Source of the DNA: Virgibacillus natechei
GTDB lineage: Bacteria; Bacillota; Bacilli; Bacillales; Amphibacillaceae
Direction of reading: 5' to 3'
NCBI RefSeq assembly: GCF_026013645.1
Contig: NZ_CP110224.1
Location: forward strand, 2,790,001-2,854,000
Length of the DNA stretch: 64,000 bases
Shown here: positions 8,651-16,112 of the stretch, piece after piece
How the letters are laid out: every line of letters starts with the position of its first letter
Position numbering within the stretch: position 1 is the stretch's first letter
Translations under genes and position numbers: made by a program
The notes under the pieces: generated by a model
The model's database searches: none
The model's input: the letters and a program-made list of their open reading frames with translations, nothing else
Told to the model about the DNA's origin: nothing

Positions 8651-9720
8651 TGGATCACACCTTTGGCAGAATTTAAAGCGTGATGTATGAGACTCTCCAC
8701 GTATTCGTTAAACCTAGCAAACCGCTGGTCACTTGTTTGTCCCTTTTTGTAACGGTAGTAGATCTGCTGACAAATAACAGCAAGCTTGAAGTATGCAAAC
8801 GTAAGATAAAAGTGAATTTTTGATACATCACGACCACTTTTCGACGCATAGTCTTCCAGAAATTGGGCTCGACTGAAGAATCCATCCTTTATCGTTACAG
8901 AAGGTTTTCCTAGTCCCTTTTTTAGTTCATCTGGATCGCCTGCTTCAATCCAGTAGCTTAATGCTGCCCCGAGGTCTGCTAAAGGTTCACCCACGGTGGT
9001 CATTTCCCAATCAAACAAACCTGTCATTTTACTGAAATCATTCGAAAACATTGCGTTATTTAATTTATAATCATAATGTATAATTGCTGGTTCAGGAGAG
9101 ACTGGAACGTTATTCTTAAGCCAATTCGTTAATTGATCAAGCCCAGATATCTCATCGGTTTTAGAACGAAAATAACGGTTCGTCCATCCCGCTACTTGAC
9201 GTTCCATAAATCCATCTGGTTTGGTCATGTTTACCAATTCTGTTTTCGTGTAATCTACCTGATGTAATTCTACTAAGTTATCAACCATCACTTCCGATAT
9301 TTTTCGGCCTAATGATGGATCGTAAACCACATCTTCAGGAAACGCAGAATCTACCACTATCCCTTTTCTTCTTTCCATGATAAAAAACGGACTCCCTACT
9401 ATAGATTCATCCTCCGAAAAAACAAATGGTTTTGGTGCAGTAGGATATAATGGATGTAAACTTGATAAAATCTGACTTTCCCGTCCCATATCATGCGCTT
9501 TTGGCGCTACTGGCCCTAATGGTGGGCGGCGCAACACCGCTTCCCAGTCCCCTACTTTCAATAAATAAGTTAAATTAGAGTGACCTGCGCCAAACTGTTC
9601 AATCTCCAATGTCCCATTCGGAATATCCGTTATATTTTCTCGGATAAATTGAAATAATACCTCATTATTTAACTCTTCCCCTTTTCGAACACTTATCGTA
9701 TCACTATACGAAGATTTCAT
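8647..9720 (-). CDS. APH-fold kinase, ACAD10/LvaA-like hydroxyacyl kinase candidate
   Basis: A 357-residue aminoglycoside-phosphotransferase-fold protein. The catalytic loop reads IHYDYKLNNAMF and the metal-binding loop FDWEMTTVGEPLADLG. This subfamily is the one fused to acyl-CoA dehydrogenase in eukaryotic ACAD10/11 and separate as LvaA in the levulinate pathway of Pseudomonas putida, where it phosphorylates a 4-hydroxyacyl-CoA. An acyl-CoA dehydrogenase of the matching type is encoded at 11336-12544. The ATG at 9720 follows AGGAGGGG; upstream in-frame codons lie over that site. It is the first gene of its operon and overlaps the phosphatase gene by four bases. Confidence 0.85.
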   Translation of the reverse strand: MKSSYSDTISVRKGEELNNEVLFQFIRENITDIPNGTLEIEQFGAGHSNLTYLLKVGDWEAVLRRPPLGPVAPKAHDMGRESQILSSLHPLYPTAPKPFVFSEDESIVGSPFFIMERRKGIVVDSAFPEDVVYDPSLGRKISEVMVDNLVELHQVDYTKTELVNMTKPDGFMERQVAGWTNRYFRSKTDEISGLDQLTNWLKNNVPVSPEPAIIHYDYKLNNAMFSNDFSKMTGLFDWEMTTVGEPLADLGAALSYWIEAGDPDELKKGLGKPSVTIKDGFFSRAQFLEDYASKSGRDVSKIHFYLTFAYFKLAVICQQIYYRYKKGQTSDQRFARFNEYVESLIHHALNSAKGVIQ

Positions 9721-9836
9721 TTCTTTTTCCCCTCCTACTAACACAACAAGTAGCAATTAAATTAATAATATTAGATTAATTGAAGTTAGGTGTATAAATT
9801 GCCATTAAACAAAATAAGTTCTTGCATTCATAGCAC

Positions 9837-9855
9837 TAACTAGTTGGTATGTTAA
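9837..9855. promoter_or_regulatory. candidate TetR operator near the kinase operon
   Basis: ACTAACTAGTTGGTATGTT contains a near-perfect palindrome centred on AACTAGTT. Fourteen of 19 positions match a site at 12573-12591 upstream of the acyl-CoA dehydrogenase operon, which carries the TetR gene. It lies between tetR and the kinase gene, 117 bp upstream of the kinase start. Binding is inferred only. Confidence 0.35.
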
Positions 9856-9904
9856 AACTATTCCGTTAATTTGTTGCATATTACTATCCTAACAAATAGT
9901 AATA

Positions 9905-10468
9905 TTAATTTTGAATACCGTTTAAAATCATATCAGCATAAATTTTTACCAATTCCTCCGGTGAGGTACTTCCACCTGATTGATACCAATTGTAGCTCCA
10001 ATTCGTTATACCAACAATCCCAAACGCTACCATGTCTGGCTTCAAAGATTTTCTGAATTCTCCTTGTTCCATTCCTAGTTGCACAATTTTTTCAACATTC
10101 AGGCGGAACTTTTTTCGTTCTTGTCTTATTTTATCCCTATTTTCATCTGTTAAATGTCTTAACTCCCGGAAAAACACTCGGGCACTTGGTCCTTCCTCTA
10201 TAATATTTCTGATTAATAAACGTATATTCTCCGTAAGTTTATCTTTTTGAGACATCTGATCCTTATTTAGGATTTGTTCTTGACGTTTTAATAGCGTTGT
10301 AATGTAATCATAGTGGATATCCATTAGCAGCTGTTCTTTACTATGAAAATAGTAATAAAATGTTCCCTTTGTGACACCTAATACATCAACGATATCCTGT
10401 ATTGATGTTGTACTGAAACCCTTTTTTTCAAATAGTAAGATACTCTCTTTCGTTATTTTTTCCTTCAT
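9905..10468 (-). CDS. TetR/AcrR-family transcriptional regulator
   Basis: A 187-residue TetR repressor with an N-terminal helix-turn-helix (TSIQDIVDVLGVTKGTFYYYFHSKEQLL) and a ligand domain ending in a short C-terminal helix. The ATG at 10468 is preceded by GAGGAT at nine bases; an upstream start at 10540 is possible but weaker. Similar regulators in bacilli sense acyl-CoAs and repress fatty-acid catabolic genes. It follows the SDR and acyl-CoA dehydrogenase genes and faces the kinase operon, so it probably controls both blocks. Paired candidate operators are listed at 9837 and 12573. Confidence 0.85.
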   Translation of the reverse strand: MKEKITKESILLFEKKGFSTTSIQDIVDVLGVTKGTFYYYFHSKEQLLMDIHYDYITTLLKRQEQILNKDQMSQKDKLTENIRLLIRNIIEEGPSARVFFRELRHLTDENRDKIRQERKKFRLNVEKIVQLGMEQGEFRKSLKPDMVAFGIVGITNWSYNWYQSGGSTSPEELVKIYADMILNGIQN

Positions 10469-10543
10469 ATGCACACTATCCTCGCCAGCCGTATATTTTT
10501 TCATAGCCTTTAATGTATCACAATGTACCATACAATTCATCTA

Positions 10544-11317
10544 TTAAAGAGTATGTGATCCACCATCAACCGTCAAAATATCCCCTGTTATAAAGTCGGA
10601 TGCCTTCGTAGCTAGGAATAGTGCTGCACCTTTCATATCTTCATCACTACCAAATCGATTCAATGGCGTTCCTTCCAATATTTTATCGCCACCTTTTTCA
10701 AGTAATCCATTTGACATTTTCGTCGGGAAAAACCCTGGAGCAATTGCATTGACATTGATATTATATTTGCCCCATTTTGCCGCAAGATCTTTTGTAAACG
10801 TCATGACTGCACCTTTACTTGTATTGTAGCCGATTGTATCCATATACCTCGGATCTGATCCGCCAAACCCAGCAACCGAAGCAATATTAATGATTTTTCC
10901 ACTTTGTTGTTTAATCATTTCTTTGCCAACAGCCTGGCTCATCAGAAATGTTCCTGTTACATTGACATTCATCACCTTCTGCCACGCTTCAAAAGGCATA
11001 TCAACCACCGATGCCCCCCATGTAGCTCCACTATTATTTACTAGAATATCAATTGCACCAAAGTGTTCAACTGTTCCTTCGACTATTTTTTTTATATCAT
11101 CCTGATTTGCCACATCACAACTAAAAGCTAATGAGTCAACACCTAACGTTTTAAGTTCTTCGCTTTTTTCTTTACATGCATCATATTTCCTTGAACAAAC
11201 CACAACATTTGCCCCTGCTTCTGCAAAGATTTCCGCAATTTGTGCACCTAACCCTCGTGCTCCGCCTGTAACAATCGCAGTTTTACCTTCTAAATTGAAT
11301 AAGTTTTTTATACTCAT
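10544..11317 (-). CDS. SDR-family hydroxyacyl dehydrogenase (LvaD-like role possible)
   Basis: A 257-residue classical short-chain dehydrogenase: cofactor motif TGGARGLGAQ, NNSGATWG, catalytic Ser in NIASVAG and the YNTSK active-site tetrad, with the C-terminal GDILTVDGGSHTL. It oxidises or reduces a hydroxyl/keto group, probably with NAD. It lies 18 bp after the acyl-CoA dehydrogenase and upstream of the TetR gene. In the LvaABCDE pathway an SDR acts with the kinase and acyl-CoA dehydrogenase; that assignment is contextual, since SDR sequence alone does not give the substrate. Confidence 0.87.
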   Translation of the reverse strand: MSIKNLFNLEGKTAIVTGGARGLGAQIAEIFAEAGANVVVCSRKYDACKEKSEELKTLGVDSLAFSCDVANQDDIKKIVEGTVEHFGAIDILVNNSGATWGASVVDMPFEAWQKVMNVNVTGTFLMSQAVGKEMIKQQSGKIINIASVAGFGGSDPRYMDTIGYNTSKGAVMTFTKDLAAKWGKYNINVNAIAPGFFPTKMSNGLLEKGGDKILEGTPLNRFGSDEDMKGAALFLATKASDFITGDILTVDGGSHTL

Positions 11318-11335
11318 TTATTTCCCCCTATATAA

Positions 11336-12544
11336 TCAATATTTCCGTAGTTCTAAATTAGCAATCTGACGACGATGTACTTCATCTGGTCCATCTGCAA
11401 GTCTTAATGTTCTTGCATTCGCCCAATGATATGCCAGGGTAAAATCATTACTAACACCTGCAGCTCCATATGCTTGAATTGCTTTGTCAATTACGTCCAG
11501 CGCCATATTTGGTGCGACAACTTTAATCATCGCAATCTCTGCCTTCGCCTCTTTATTGCCAACCGTATCCATCATATAGGCAGCTTTTAATGTTAATAAA
11601 CGTGCTTGTTCAATATTGATTCGAGAATCAGCAATCCATTCTTGCACAACACCTTGTTCCGCTATCTTTTTACCAAAAGCCTCCCTTGTTTGTACGCGCT
11701 TACATAAATCTTCAAGCGCACGCTCTGCAGCACCAATTAACCGCATGCAATGATGGATTCGTCCAGGCCCAAGTCGCCCTTGTGCAATAGCAAATCCTTT
11801 CCCTTCATCCCAAAGCATATTTTCTGCAGGTACCCTCACATTATCATAAAGAATATCCGCATGACCATGTGGCGCATCATCATAACCAAACACTGGGAGC
11901 ATACGCTCAATTTTAACACCTGGTGTGTCTAACGGAACTAAAATCATCGATTGTTGTTCATGCTTTGAAGCTGCCTCATCCGTTTTCCCCATTACAATGG
12001 CAATTTTGCAGCGAGGATCCCCTGCACCAGAAGACCACCATTTCCGTCCATTAATGACATATTCATCACCATCTCTTTTAATACTGGTTTGAATATTTGT
12101 AGCATCACTTGAAGCAACATCAGGCTCTGTCATTGAAAAACAAGAACGAATTTCCCCGACAAGAAGTGGCTCCAACCACTGTTTCTTTTGTTCCTCTGAA
12201 CCATAACGAGCCAATACCTCCATATTCCCTGTATCTGGCGCACTACAATTAAACACCTCAGGTCCTATCATCGATTTTCCCATTATTTCACAAAGTGGTG
12301 CATATTCTTGATTGGTTAAGCCAGCACCATATTCGCTCTCAGGTAAGAATAAGTTCCATAACCCTTCTTCTTTTGCCTTTTTCTTTAACTCATCCATAAT
12401 GGCAGGAGTGTCAGACCAGCGACTTTCCTGTTTATTTAACTGTTCGTTATACACCTTTTCATTCGGGAAAATATGTGCTTCCATGAAATCATTTACCTTT
12501 TTCTGTAATCCTACAACTTTTTCTGAATACGAAAAATCCATCAT
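11336..12544 (-). CDS. acyl-CoA dehydrogenase, ACAD10/11 (LvaC)-like
   Basis: A 402-residue flavoprotein. It carries the family segments [18 protein letters not shown] and [18 protein letters not shown] around FAD, and the [13 protein letters not shown] and [10 protein letters not shown] stretches near the active site. These variants are characteristic of the ACAD10/11 and LvaC branch, which removes phosphate from 4-phosphoacyl-CoA and isomerises it rather than simply desaturating. The ATG at 12544 (or 12541) follows GGGGGAT; the in-frame TTG at 12556 would include the ribosome site. First gene of the acd-sdr-tetR unit. Confidence 0.88.
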   Translation of the reverse strand: MMDFSYSEKVVGLQKKVNDFMEAHIFPNEKVYNEQLNKQESRWSDTPAIMDELKKKAKEEGLWNLFLPESEYGAGLTNQEYAPLCEIMGKSMIGPEVFNCSAPDTGNMEVLARYGSEEQKKQWLEPLLVGEIRSCFSMTEPDVASSDATNIQTSIKRDGDEYVINGRKWWSSGAGDPRCKIAIVMGKTDEAASKHEQQSMILVPLDTPGVKIERMLPVFGYDDAPHGHADILYDNVRVPAENMLWDEGKGFAIAQGRLGPGRIHHCMRLIGAAERALEDLCKRVQTREAFGKKIAEQGVVQEWIADSRINIEQARLLTLKAAYMMDTVGNKEAKAEIAMIKVVAPNMALDVIDKAIQAYGAAGVSNDFTLAYHWANARTLRLADGPDEVHRRQIANLELRKY

Positions 12545-12572
12545 TTCATCCCCCAATGTTTTATTTTAATTA

Positions 12573-12591
12573 ACCTACTGGATAGTATGTT
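12573..12591. promoter_or_regulatory. candidate TetR operator upstream of the acyl-CoA dehydrogenase
   Basis: The 19 bp starting ACCTACTGGATAGTATGTT share 14 positions with the palindromic site at 9837-9855. It lies 29 bp upstream of the acyl-CoA dehydrogenase start, a position suited to repression by the TetR protein of the same operon. Only the sequence similarity is observed. Confidence 0.33.
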
Positions 12592-12844
12592 CAGAATATT
12601 AATTTTAATTATAACAGAATAGAAGATGATTGCAAGACATTTTTGTATGTAATTTCAGCGTCTTATTCAAACGTCCAGTAATATCATACATAACCAGCGA
12701 AAGATTAATGTTATGCGTTTTTTATAAGAGCAATCTGAGCAAATGTACAAAGTTCTATCCTATCGATAACATTTTTTATCCTTCTTGATTTTCTTTCTAT
12801 TCCCTGCAAACTTTTTTCAATAAGCGCTACCGGATCACACATCA
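12592..12844. other. non-coding gap
   Basis: The 374-bp gap between the acyl-CoA dehydrogenase and the 3-hydroxybutyrate dehydrogenase has no coding signal. It is AT-rich and should hold the promoter of the acd-sdr-tetR unit, but no convincing -35/-10 pair could be chosen. The long hairpin at its far end is listed separately. Confidence 0.5.
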
Positions 12845-12901
12845 TTTCTCCATGTCTTGGATAGATGATAGCAAAATAAATCTATCCAAGACATGGAGAA
12901 A
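12845..12901. terminator. perfect 22-bp inverted repeat without a T-tract
   Basis: The arms 12845-12866 and 12880-12901 are exact reverse complements with a 13-base loop (left arm begins TTTCTCCATGTCTT). It starts 17 bp after the stop of the 3-hydroxybutyrate dehydrogenase gene, as a transcriptional hairpin would. Neither strand shows a following T run, so it is not a canonical intrinsic terminator. It may stabilise the 3' end of the mRNA, or be a remnant mobile palindrome. Confidence 0.55.
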
Positions 12902-12918
12902 CTTAACACCACCCTATA

Positions 12919-13695
12919 TTACTGCGCCGTATACCCACCATCGATAACAACAGCCTGACCAGTTACACCTTTGGCCTTGTCACTTGCCAAGAATAATGCA
13001 TAATCGGAAACTTCCTGAACGTTTAATAATCTTCTTTGAGGTACTAACGGATAAAGCACCTCTTCAAGTACTTTTTCCACTGATACATTTCGGTTTTTAG
13101 CTAAATCATTAAATTGATTCCTAACAAGTGGTGTGTCAGCATACCCGGGGCATAACGCGTTAACTGTGATACCATAATCTGCACCTTCTAATGCTGCTAC
13201 TTTTGATAACCCAATCACCCCATGTTTCGCACTATTGTATGCTGCTTTTCCAGCAAATCCAATTAATCCATTAACCGATGCCATATTTAGGATGCGACCA
13301 GATCCTTGCTTTTTCATAATTGGAAATACATGCTTTGTTGCCATGAATGGGGCAACAAGCATAACTTTGGTAATAAACTCAAATTTTTCAGTAGAGAAAT
13401 CTTCAATTGACGCTACATGTTGTAACCCTGCATTGTTAAAAAGAACATCAATCCTACTATATTTTTCTACCGTTAAATTAATTGCTTCCTGTAGTTCTTC
13501 TTCTTTTGTCACATCACACTTTATACCGATGCATTCGTATCCTTTTTGCCTTAAGTGTTCAGTTACTTCTTTTACTTTATTCTCATCAATGTCAGAAAAA
13601 ACTACTTTTGCACCATTTTTTATAAATTCGACGCCAATTTCATAACCAATTCCACTTGCTGCACCTGTAATAAACACAACTTTATCTTCTACCAT
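12919..13695 (-). CDS. bdhA: 3-hydroxybutyrate dehydrogenase (SDR)
   Basis: A 258-residue SDR matching D-3-hydroxybutyrate dehydrogenases: TGAASGIGYEI, NNAGLQHVASIEDF, the Tyr-Lys pair in YNSAKHGVIGLSK, and the diagnostic CPGYADTPLVRNQ. It interconverts D-3-hydroxybutyrate and acetoacetate with NAD. The ATG at 13695 has GGGAGGT six bases upstream; the earlier in-frame ATG at 13710 would absorb that site. It stands between the acyl-CoA cluster and a group of gene relics and probably belonged to an acetoacetate/hydroxybutyrate locus that has decayed. Confidence 0.88.
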   Translation of the reverse strand: MVEDKVVFITGAASGIGYEIGVEFIKNGAKVVFSDIDENKVKEVTEHLRQKGYECIGIKCDVTKEEELQEAINLTVEKYSRIDVLFNNAGLQHVASIEDFSTEKFEFITKVMLVAPFMATKHVFPIMKKQGSGRILNMASVNGLIGFAGKAAYNSAKHGVIGLSKVAALEGADYGITVNALCPGYADTPLVRNQFNDLAKNRNVSVEKVLEEVLYPLVPQRRLLNVQEVSDYALFLASDKAKGVTGQAVVIDGGYTAQ

Positions 13696-13753
13696 TTTTC
13701 TACCTCCCATTTAGTAAGACCGACTAAAGAAAGTACTAATTAAGAATAGAACA

Positions 13754-13786
13754 AAAGGAATCAGAAGTTAAAATTCTGATTCCTTT
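13754..13786 (-). terminator. intrinsic terminator after the aldehyde dehydrogenase relic
   Basis: AAAGGAATCAGAA (13754-13766) and its exact complement TTCTGATTCCTTT (13774-13786) form a 13-bp stem with a 7-base loop. On the minus strand it is followed by TTTTGTT. It lies 27 bp past the stop of the MmsA relic, so the relic retains the native 3' end of a former gene. Confidence 0.8.
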
Positions 13787-13812
13787 ACCCTTAAAAAGTT
13801 ACTTTTAACACC

Positions 13813-14136
13813 TTACACCCAGCGAGTAGTAATAACTTTTTTACGTGTATAGAAATTAAGTCCATCTTTACCGTTGGCATGAAGATCCCCATAGAAGGAA
13901 TCCTTCCAGCCAGAGAATGGGAAGAACGCCATTGGTGCTGGAACCCCGATATTTACACCAAGCATCCCCGCATCAATGGTTTCACGGAACTGACGTACAC
14001 TTCCACCATCTTTTGTAAAGATACATGCGCCATTTGCAAATGGGGATTTATTCGTTATTTCGACAGCAGCATCAAGATCCTTCACTCGGACAATGGATAA
14101 AACAGGTGCGAAAATTTCATCCTGCCAAATTTTCAG
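13813..14136 (-). pseudogene. relic: C-terminus of methylmalonate-semialdehyde dehydrogenase (MmsA/IolA type)
   Basis: The last ~107 codons of an MmsA-type aldehyde dehydrogenase, from [18 protein letters not shown] through FANGACIFT to [19 protein letters not shown] and the final [12 protein letters not shown]. The catalytic cysteine domain and the NAD-binding domain are absent. It is fused in frame, at about residue 171 of a continuous 277-codon reading frame, to a fragment of an unrelated alcohol dehydrogenase. It ends at the normal stop with an intact terminator. No function is expected. Confidence 0.85.
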
Positions 14137-14337
14137 GCTTCCACTTGCTAAAGCATCTGTAGACATTTTACCGGAAGCGGTCTCAAATTCTTGTTTATCA
14201 ATACCCCATCCACTAAGATTGGGAATATTTAAATTTAAACAGAGCTTTTTCACAGAAGAAACGGCTAGATCAGCAGCATCTTCATCCGTATAATTCCTAG
14301 CTTTTGGTGAAAAAATCCTCCCTAAATCTGCTAAACG
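14137..14337 (-). pseudogene. relic: C-terminal piece of an iron-containing alcohol dehydrogenase
   Basis: About 67 codons (RLADLGRIF ... [22 protein letters not shown] ... [17 protein letters not shown]) match the C-terminal helical region of group III (Fe) alcohol dehydrogenases. The metal-binding histidines and the nucleotide domain are missing. It is spliced in frame between a sigma-54 activator piece upstream and the MmsA piece downstream, so it marks deletions on both sides. Confidence 0.75.
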
Positions 14338-14622
14338 GCTAATTGATTTTACTGGTATTTGATACTCAGTACAGATAACATTTAAATAATTTGAAACCAG
14401 CGGTGGAATGTCTTCTGTCCGCTTACGAAGCGGTGATATCGGCAACTCGATAACATTTATTCGATAAAAAAGATCCTCACGAAAGTCCCCCGCTTCTACC
14501 ATCTCTTTTAAATTACGATTTGTAGCCGCAATAATTCTCGTATTAATTTCGTATTTCTCAATACCACCGACACGTTCAAATTCCTTTTCCTGCAAAATCC
14601 TCAATAATTTTGTCTGCAGTAG
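14338..14622 (-). pseudogene. relic: AAA+ domain of a sigma-54 activator
   Basis: About 95 codons of the sigma-54 interaction domain: [29 protein letters not shown] (Walker B/sensor I region), [20 protein letters not shown] and the RTEDIPPLV sensor II region. The GAFTGA loop, Walker A and the DNA-binding domain are missing. An inverted neighbouring segment (14640-14757, plus strand) carries what looks like the PAS part of a similar activator. Such activators usually control acetoin, propionate or hydroxybutyrate genes. Confidence 0.85.
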
Positions 14623-14639
14623 TACAGTATATTCAGGGG

Positions 14640-14757
14640 CAGGCAATGGTTGTACATCGTATTCCGATCTGGAAGAATGACAGGATTATTGGGGCAATTG
14701 GTATGCTTATTTTTGAAGGTGTTACAGAATTGTATCGAATCTATGAAAGATTCCAGA
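14640..14757 (+). pseudogene. relic: inverted PAS-domain fragment of a sigma-54 activator
   Basis: About 39 plus-strand codons reading [20 protein letters not shown] and then MLIFEGVTELYRIYERFQ, the pattern of the PAS domain that precedes the AAA+ domain in AcoR/PrpR-type activators. It lies head to head with the AAA+ relic on the other strand, so a local inversion separated the two halves of one gene. No start codon or ribosome site fits it. Confidence 0.65.
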
Positions 14758-14876
14758 AAAATACAATTATAAATAACCAAGAACAGCGATCTATTCCTAT
14801 AAAAAAAAGGAAAAGTAGAAAAATGACGTTTGGTTATTTAACTTACAATCATTTTTATAATCAAACTCTATTTCTA

Positions 14877-15971
14877 TCATCCCTTCCCCTTCCGCCAAAT
14901 CCACAATGCCACCTGCAATATCAAAGCATCTCGAAACTTCCTCGGATCATAACCTGTTTCTTCTATAATTTTATGAAGCCGATAAATAAACGTATTTCGA
15001 TGCACATACAAATCATCGGCTGCCTTTTGGATATTAAGATCATTCACAAAAAAGGCTTCCAATGTACTTGCCTTATTTTCGTCCAAATTTACCAGCACCC
15101 GATAAGAAAACCGCTCTGTAATGTCATCATCGACTTGATAAATTAAAGCTTTTGCTTCAATTTCAGCAAAGGAGATAACCTCTTTTTCATGTTTACTTAT
15201 TTTCAACGTTATATCACAGTCCAAATAAGCCTGGCTGAATTCTTCTAACTTATAGAAAGGTAAACTGTAAGCAATCCTAAAAACAACATTTTGTTTCTTC
15301 AATAAAGCATAAACGCTTTCAATCTTTCTCCTTATTTCCTTCTTTTCTAATCCGGAAGTCGCTATAATTAGTCGATTCACATTAATAAATGCGACTATTC
15401 CATTTTCGTCTCCAATCGTTTCCTCCAATTTTCGAATTAATTTCTGGTTTGTGATCGTTCGTTCTGTTATTTGTATAACCATCGTCGTAAAAGGTTGCTC
15501 GAAATTTATTCGGAGCAAACTGAGGCCTCTATCAATATCGTTAAACGAAGGTTCCCTTTTCATCAACTGCTCTATGATCATCTCTTTCGTCCGCTGCTTC
15601 CATTCCATTTGTGAGACGACAAATTCCTGCCTGATCATAAGTTCAGTAGTCATCTTAACTAGCTCACCGATATCTCCCATTTCAGCAGGATCTCCTGTAA
15701 CACCTATGACACCAATGATTTCTTCCTGAAAATTGATGGGGAGATTAACACCAGGTTGGGTTCCTCCCCATGATTCCTTATCAGCAGAAATAATTCGAGT
15801 TTCCCCGCTTTTAAGAACCTCTAGCGCCCCCTCATGAAAAGACCCTATTCTGAAAGTATCTCGTGTCGCAATAATTATTCCTTCCGTATTCATAATATTA
15901 ACGTTGCGATGAAGTCGAATCGACGTTTCTTCCACAATTGCATTTGCAATTTTTTTCGTTAACACCTTCAT
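14877..15971 (-). CDS. cdaR: CdaR-family sugar-diacid/hydroxy-acid regulator
   Basis: A 364-residue regulator with an N-terminal sugar-diacid recognition domain (residues ~1-130, with IGSFHEGALEVLKSGE and GVNLPINFQEEIIGVIGVTG) and a C-terminal PucR/CdaR helix-turn-helix (LNIQKAADDLYVHRNTFIYRLHKI). CdaR proteins activate glycerate, glucarate or galactarate catabolic genes. It is transcribed away from the glycerate kinase-permease genes, sharing a 141-bp control region with them, which fits direct regulation by glycerate or a sugar acid. Confidence 0.9.
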   Translation of the reverse strand: MKVLTKKIANAIVEETSIRLHRNVNIMNTEGIIIATRDTFRIGSFHEGALEVLKSGETRIISADKESWGGTQPGVNLPINFQEEIIGVIGVTGDPAEMGDIGELVKMTTELMIRQEFVVSQMEWKQRTKEMIIEQLMKREPSFNDIDRGLSLLRINFEQPFTTMVIQITERTITNQKLIRKLEETIGDENGIVAFINVNRLIIATSGLEKKEIRRKIESVYALLKKQNVVFRIAYSLPFYKLEEFSQAYLDCDITLKISKHEKEVISFAEIEAKALIYQVDDDITERFSYRVLVNLDENKASTLEAFFVNDLNIQKAADDLYVHRNTFIYRLHKIIEETGYDPRKFRDALILQVALWIWRKGKG

Positions 15972-16033
15972 TTTATCCCACCTTTTGGTTATACCCTATA
16001 AATAATAGCTAGAATTCAACCTTATTTTCATAT

Positions 16034-16060
16034 ATTATAACCATATACATATCTCGTCAA
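16034..16060 (-). promoter_or_regulatory. candidate sigma-A promoter for cdaR
   Basis: On the minus strand TTGACG is followed 15 bases later by TATAAT, about 60 bp upstream of cdaR. The spacing is short for sigma-A, so the call is tentative. Confidence 0.4.
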
Positions 16061-16085
16061 GATTCTTATAATTAAGGTTAGATAC

Positions 16086-16099
16086 TGAAAGCGTTTACC
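16086..16099 (+). promoter_or_regulatory. cre box upstream of glycerate kinase
   Basis: TGAAAGCGTTTACC matches the CcpA consensus TGWAANCGNTNWCA at 13 of 14 positions. It lies 13 bp before the glycerate kinase start and about 15 bp after a TATAAT (16067-16072), so CcpA would block transcription at initiation or shortly afterwards. Confidence 0.7.
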
Positions 16100-16112
16100 G
16101 AAGGAGGATTAC

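Noticed and set aside
14610..15146. 178-codon plus-strand open frame as a gene
   Set aside because: Only the first ~45 codons resemble anything (PAS fragment); the rest is antisense to cdaR with no coding character.
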